Shown here: in pieces, positions 60,293 to 64,000 of the stretch
Layout of the letters: the number at the start of each line of letters is the position of its first letter
Position numbering within the stretch: the first letter of the stretch is position 1
Origin: Arthrospiribacter ruber
GTDB lineage: Bacteria > Bacteroidota > Bacteroidia > Cytophagales > Cyclobacteriaceae
Assembly: GCF_019343195.1 (NCBI RefSeq)
Contig: NZ_RPHB01000008.1
Span: 248,001 to 312,000 of the forward strand
Direction: 5' to 3'
DNA: 64,000 nucleotides
The notes under the pieces: generated by a model
The model's input: only the letters and a program-made list of their open reading frames with translations
Databases searched by the model: none
What the model was told of the DNA's origin: nothing
Made by a program: the position numbers and the translations under genes

Positions 60293-63200
60293 TTAGAAAT
60301 CCAGGGTCAATCCCAGCAGGAACCCTCTGGTCATAGGGTAAAAGTTATTATTGTCAAATCCCGGAGTCAACCCTCCAAGGTTTACCTCTGGATCGATTCC
60401 TGAATATTTGGTAAAGACAAACAGGTTGTTGCCTGTGACGTAGACATTCAGGTTTTTGAAATTTTTGCTGTTTACCATGGGAAAATTATAGGCGAGTGTA
60501 GCATTGTCTATCCGAAGAAATGATCCCGGCTCCAAATAGCGGTCAGAGTAAAAATTGTTATTTACATCTGTCATGGGCTCATCCTGGGCTGAAAGAGGAA
60601 TATTTCTTAAATAAGCCTGACTGATACTGGAGAGCACAGCTCTGGTAGAATTCAGGACTTGATTTCCATAAACACCTCGTATGAACACATTCAAAGACCA
60701 GTTTCCGTAAAAGAAGTTATTTCCTATACCATAGGTGAATTTGGGTTGTGCATGTCCCATAAGAATGGCATCAGCAGGAAATCTGGGTGCTGAGGTTTCC
60801 CCACCATCCGCGGTGCGGAAAGTTGAAATGCCATTTTCATTTCTTCCGGTCCATTGGAAAAGGTTGAATAGACCTATAGGATAGCCTTCTTTGATCAATT
60901 GGGTGGATACTCCGCTCACTCCTGCTCCAGAACCACCTGCTGTAGGAATTGAATCCAGCTGGTACTCAAAGTTTGAAAGCTTTTCTACCCTGTTTCTGTT
61001 GTTCGATATATTTCCTGAAACCTCCCATGCAAACTTTCCTTTTTGCATTAGGCTGGCTTGCAAAGTAAGCTCTACGCCCTTATTAGAAATTTCTCCCACA
61101 TTTGCAGTCATCGTGGGATGTACAAATAATGTGGTAGAAACCGGATAATTGAAAATAAGGTCTGAAGTATACTTATTGTAAACTTCAAGGCTACCATTTA
61201 CACGACTGCTGAAAAGTGAAAAGTCAATGCCCAGATTGAACATAGAAGTTCTTTCCCATCTAAGGTCGTCATTTACATTGGCTACAGAACCTAATGCCTG
61301 TTCATAGACCCCGTTATTGTAGTAGGTTCCTGAGCTACCAAACCTAAAGACTGTCAAAAGGGGATCAAACCCAAGAGAGTTACCGGTAACACCATATCCG
61401 GCTCTGAGCTTTAGCTGCTGTAGCAATGACTGACCGGAAAGGAAGTTTTCCTCATGGATCAACCAGCCCACAGATGCTGATGGGAAGTTGCCCCACCTGT
61501 TGTCCCGGCTGAATGCAGAGGATCCATCCCTTCTAAGGGAAACCTGTAAGAGATACTTGTCATAAAGAGAATAGTTTACCCTGGAGTAGAATGAAATTAT
61601 CCTCAATGGTACCTGTAGAAAATTGCCATAATCCACCCTCAATGTATTGGAACCCAAAGCCAAATTCTCAGCTCCTGTCACATCGGAAACAAAGCCTGTA
61701 TTAGTGGCCTGAAAGCCATCATTATTGACGTCGTCCTGCCAGGAATATCCACCCAAAATTTTCAGTTCCTGGTTCATCGTGTTCAGGGGAGTATATTCAA
61801 AGAATGATTCAAAAACCTTTCTATTGTTCTGAACACTGAACCTTTTGGCTATGCCACCTACCTGCTGGCCAGAATAGGAAGTTCCTTCATAGCCAATCGG
61901 TAATATGGATTCGCTGTTCTGGTATTGTTTTCCCTCGAATTTTTCCAACTGATACGAACCCAGTACATTGATATTTAACTGCTTAGTCACATCAAACTTT
62001 GCTGATATAAATCCCAGGATTGTATTGTTTTCCCTGCTATCCTGATTCAGTTCAAGAATACCCAAAGGGTTGAAGTAATTGGAAGTATGGTCGATGGTAT
62101 TTTCTTTAAAACTTCCATCTTCATTTCTTACATTGACCGTAGGAAGATAGGAGACCATTTGCCTGTAAACCTCTCCTCTCACCAGCTTCTGCCGATCAAG
62201 TGAATTGGTCAACTGAAAATTCAAATTCAAACGATCATTGAATCCCTTTTGGTTTAATGAAAACTGGGCTATTATCCTTTCTCTTCCGGATTCCCGGATA
62301 ATTCCTTCCTGGTTAAAATAATTGAGGCTGGCATTGAAAGTAGCTCTATCTGTCCCTCCTCCATAGCTAAGGGTGTGGTTTTGACTGATGGCCGTCCTTG
62401 TAACGATATCCTGCCAGTCCGTATTTACAAAAGCAGTATCCCCTTGATTTATTGAATAGTCGTTGTCATTTGGAAAAAGGCTTTGGCCGTTTTTGGCAAG
62501 ATAAGACCTCAGTTCGTCTCCTGTCATCATCCGAAGTGAATTGGAGGCTTGTTCTACACCTGTATAGGCATGGTAACTAAAGCCGTATGTAGGTTGTGCT
62601 TTTCTTGTAGTGACAAGAATTACACCGTTGGCAGCCCTACTTCCATATATTGCAGTGGCAGATGCATCCTTCAAAACTTCTATGGATACTATGTTGTCAG
62701 GAGATACCAAGTTGATAGAAGCACCCGGAACTCCATCTATGACATAAAAAGGCTGCTGTGCGGCTCCTTCTCTAAGTGTGGAAGCTCCGCGCAATACAAT
62801 ACTCGAACCTCCATTGGGGTTTCCGTCTCTGCTGATCACCAATCCTGCCACTTTACCCTGCAGCAACTGTTCGGGGTTTGCAATGACTCCCCTATTAAAT
62901 TCTTTGGGAGCAACACTGGTTATAGAGCTTGTTAATTTTTCCCTGCTGACTTCACCGTAGCCAATTACTACAGCTTCATCCAAAAGATTTTCCTTATTTC
63001 TCATTCTGATGGTCCAGTCACTGCGGTTGCCCACCGGGACCTCCAGAGGTTCATAACCAAGCATTGAAAATATCAGTACATCATTTTCTTCAAGGCCTTC
63101 AAATCTAAAGTTGCCATCAAAATCCGTCACCTGACCACTGCTTTTACCTTTTACCTGAATGGTGACCCCAAAAAGTGCTTCGGAGGTCTCCTCATCAATC

Positions 63201-63604
63201 ACTTTTCCTTTCACTTCAATTGAAACTTTTTTTGGCTTTGATGTATTTGAAGTGGCGTTTTTTGATGCAGACTGTATAAAATACACCCCTCCTCTTTTTT
63301 CCACAAGGATGTCTTTGGATTTGGTGAGTTCGGAAAAAAACGTTTCCGCATCATTTGCTAGGATTGATTTACTGCTGACTTTTAATCCATCTAGCTCTTT
63401 GGCATCATAAATTATATTCAGATTGAAATTTTTCTGAAGCATACCCAGCGCTTCTGACAAGTGGATTTCTTCAGCTTTTGCATATCCCAATGTCCCTGAT
63501 CCCTGGGCAATGGCATAATTGGTCAAAAGTAAGAGCGCAAAACTCCCACAGATGCTGAGAAAGACACGATGAATTTGTACTTTCTCCAATTTGTTTTTTT
63601 TCAT
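60293..63604 (-). CDS. SusC/RagA-family TonB-dependent transducer with STN domain
   Basis: A 1103-residue transporter: signal peptide (about 1-33), an STN domain (about 40-110: LSEALGMLQKNFNLNIIYD, LVEKRGGVYFIQ), carboxypeptidase-regulatory-like domain (about 128-205), SusC plug (LLDEAVVIGYGEVSREKLT, VSIEVLKDASATAIYGSRAA) and a barrel ending FLLGLTLDF. The STN domain signals substrate to a FecR anti-sigma and ECF sigma pair; the FecR gene lies directly upstream. So this locus is switched on by its own substrate, unlike the other SusC genes in the window. Confidence 0.95.
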   Translation of the reverse strand: MKKNKLEKVQIHRVFLSICGSFALLLLTNYAIAQGSGTLGYAKAEEIHLSEALGMLQKNFNLNIIYDAKELDGLKVSSKSILANDAETFFSELTKSKDILVEKRGGVYFIQSASKNATSNTSKPKKVSIEVKGKVIDEETSEALFGVTIQVKGKSSGQVTDFDGNFRFEGLEENDVLIFSMLGYEPLEVPVGNRSDWTIRMRNKENLLDEAVVIGYGEVSREKLTSSITSVAPKEFNRGVIANPEQLLQGKVAGLVISRDGNPNGGSSIVLRGASTLREGAAQQPFYVIDGVPGASINLVSPDNIVSIEVLKDASATAIYGSRAANGVILVTTRKAQPTYGFSYHAYTGVEQASNSLRMMTGDELRSYLAKNGQSLFPNDNDYSINQGDTAFVNTDWQDIVTRTAISQNHTLSYGGGTDRATFNASLNYFNQEGIIRESGRERIIAQFSLNQKGFNDRLNLNFQLTNSLDRQKLVRGEVYRQMVSYLPTVNVRNEDGSFKENTIDHTSNYFNPLGILELNQDSRENNTILGFISAKFDVTKQLNINVLGSYQLEKFEGKQYQNSESILPIGYEGTSYSGQQVGGIAKRFSVQNNRKVFESFFEYTPLNTMNQELKILGGYSWQDDVNNDGFQATNTGFVSDVTGAENLALGSNTLRVDYGNFLQVPLRIISFYSRVNYSLYDKYLLQVSLRRDGSSAFSRDNRWGNFPSASVGWLIHEENFLSGQSLLQQLKLRAGYGVTGNSLGFDPLLTVFRFGSSGTYYNNGVYEQALGSVANVNDDLRWERTSMFNLGIDFSLFSSRVNGSLEVYNKYTSDLIFNYPVSTTLFVHPTMTANVGEISNKGVELTLQASLMQKGKFAWEVSGNISNNRNRVEKLSNFEYQLDSIPTAGGSGAGVSGVSTQLIKEGYPIGLFNLFQWTGRNENGISTFRTADGGETSAPRFPADAILMGHAQPKFTYGIGNNFFYGNWSLNVFIRGVYGNQVLNSTRAVLSSISQAYLRNIPLSAQDEPMTDVNNNFYSDRYLEPGSFLRIDNATLAYNFPMVNSKNFKNLNVYVTGNNLFVFTKYSGIDPEVNLGGLTPGFDNNNFYPMTRGFLLGLTLDF

Positions 63605-63669
63605 TACTTTAGCGATTGATTAGTTAATAAAAGGTTATTGATGGAAACCATTTCATTCAATTAGCCTGT

Positions 63670-63697
63670 CCCGACACCTGCTCCAACAGGTGTCGGG
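63670..63697. terminator. Strong hairpin between fecR and susC
   Basis: Perfect 11-bp stem CCCGACACCTG (63670-63680) / CAGGTGTCGGG (63687-63697) with a 6-nt loop, directly after the FecR stop codon (63698-63700). There is no T-run on the minus strand, so it may weaken or process the transcript before susC and not fully end it. Confidence 0.6.
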
Positions 63698-64000
63698 TTA
63701 TTGAATTTCGTAGTTTTTCGATCCTGTTTTTTTGATTTTCAAGTCATATTTGGAGAGTATACTACTCAACACATCAATTATGACTTCCAGGTCTAAGCCT
63801 GCTTCCAAATTGGCACTTAATCCCAGCCCCGTACCATCCGGGTAACTGATCTGTACATCATAATAGCTTGTAAGAAGATGGGCGACTTCTTTAAGGTCTG
63901 CATTGTCAAAAACAAGCCTTTTAAGTTTCAGGTCCTGATAGTACTCCGTTTTGCTTTGGACCACAGTCCCGTTTTGTCTATTGATTTTTAGCTGTTCTGA
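63698..64000 (-). CDS. FecR-family anti-sigma factor, C-terminal part (5' end outside window)
   Basis: The frame is open to the window edge and encodes the last 100 residues. They match the C-terminal DUF4974 domain of Bacteroidota FecR proteins: EYYQDLKLKRLVFDNADLKE, LLTSYYDVQISY and the ending YDLKIKKTGSKNYEIQ. FecR is an inner-membrane protein that links an STN-type receptor with an ECF sigma factor, which should be encoded just beyond this end. It lies upstream of the STN-containing SusC, on the same strand, separated by an 11-bp-stem hairpin. Confidence 0.85.
   Translation of the reverse strand, partial: SEQLKINRQNGTVVQSKTEYYQDLKLKRLVFDNADLKEVAHLLTSYYDVQISYPDGTGLGLSANLEAGLDLEVIIDVLSSILSKYDLKIKKTGSKNYEIQ

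Noticed and set aside
1-64000. CRISPR array, rRNA, tRNA or intact insertion sequence
   Set aside because: I saw no regularly spaced short repeats, no ribosomal or cloverleaf sequence, and no transposase or integrase motif.

Overview
The window is about 40% GC and comes from a member of the Bacteroidota, most likely Cytophagia close to the Cyclobacteriaceae. I infer this from several SusC/SusD pairs, carboxypeptidase-regulatory domains in front of TonB-dependent receptors, PepSY membrane reductases, ECF sigma/FecR pairs and a DUF5916 protein. Candidate promoters also have the Bacteroidota form (TTG about 18-19 bp from TAnnTTTG). I see no rRNA, tRNA, CRISPR array or intact transposase.

Layout. 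1-5.7 kb: the end of a PQQ-type beta-propeller gene, a small membrane protein, a class C beta-lactamase-like hydrolase, a repeated RadC-like element, and an ABC permease pseudogene cut off at that element. 5.7-8.3 kb: feoA, feoB and a 38-residue Cys-rich FeoB partner (ferrous iron uptake). 8.4-20.3 kb: an operon with a TonB receptor, a 129-residue protein, two exporter-fold ABC half-transporters, a DoxX-like protein, and an ABC ATPase with a permease fused to a dead M1-peptidase domain; a PchR/YbtA-like AraC gene is divergent from it. 20.3-22.5 kb: a DUF5916 protein. 22.6-29 kb: ECF sigma, a short anti-sigma, a TonB receptor, a DUF4374 lipoprotein and a PepSY protein, the same set as XusABC. 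29.2-50.1 kb: a methyltransferase, two small Cys-containing proteins, and two receptor+PepSY cassettes bounded by near-identical repeats, separated by a PepSY-SusD-SusC operon with its own AraC gene. 50.2-51.7 kb: a DUF2306 protein and a Crp/Fnr regulator. 52-56.9 kb: a SusC/SusD pair. 57.7-64 kb: FecR, an STN-SusC, a SusD and a secreted purple-acid-type phosphatase.

Most of the first 50 kb is an iron-acquisition island: one Fe(II) system and at least five Fe(III)-chelate systems, with no siderophore biosynthesis genes in view, which suggests use of siderophores made by other organisms. Four receptor loci have their own PepSY protein, presumed to release iron by reduction. A shared 17-bp palindrome, TTTAGA-N5-TCTAAA or a close variant, lies upstream of every iron operon and is absent from the phosphatase and last SusCD loci. 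It resembles DtxR/IdeR/SirR-type operators and may unite these operons in one iron-responsive regulon.

The most unusual structure is a pair of cassettes about 14 kb apart, in the same orientation. Both ends are almost identical, but the receptor and PepSY genes between them differ. On the receptor side the repeat edge falls inside the receptor promoter, so the repeat supplies the upstream half of the promoter to two unrelated receptors.
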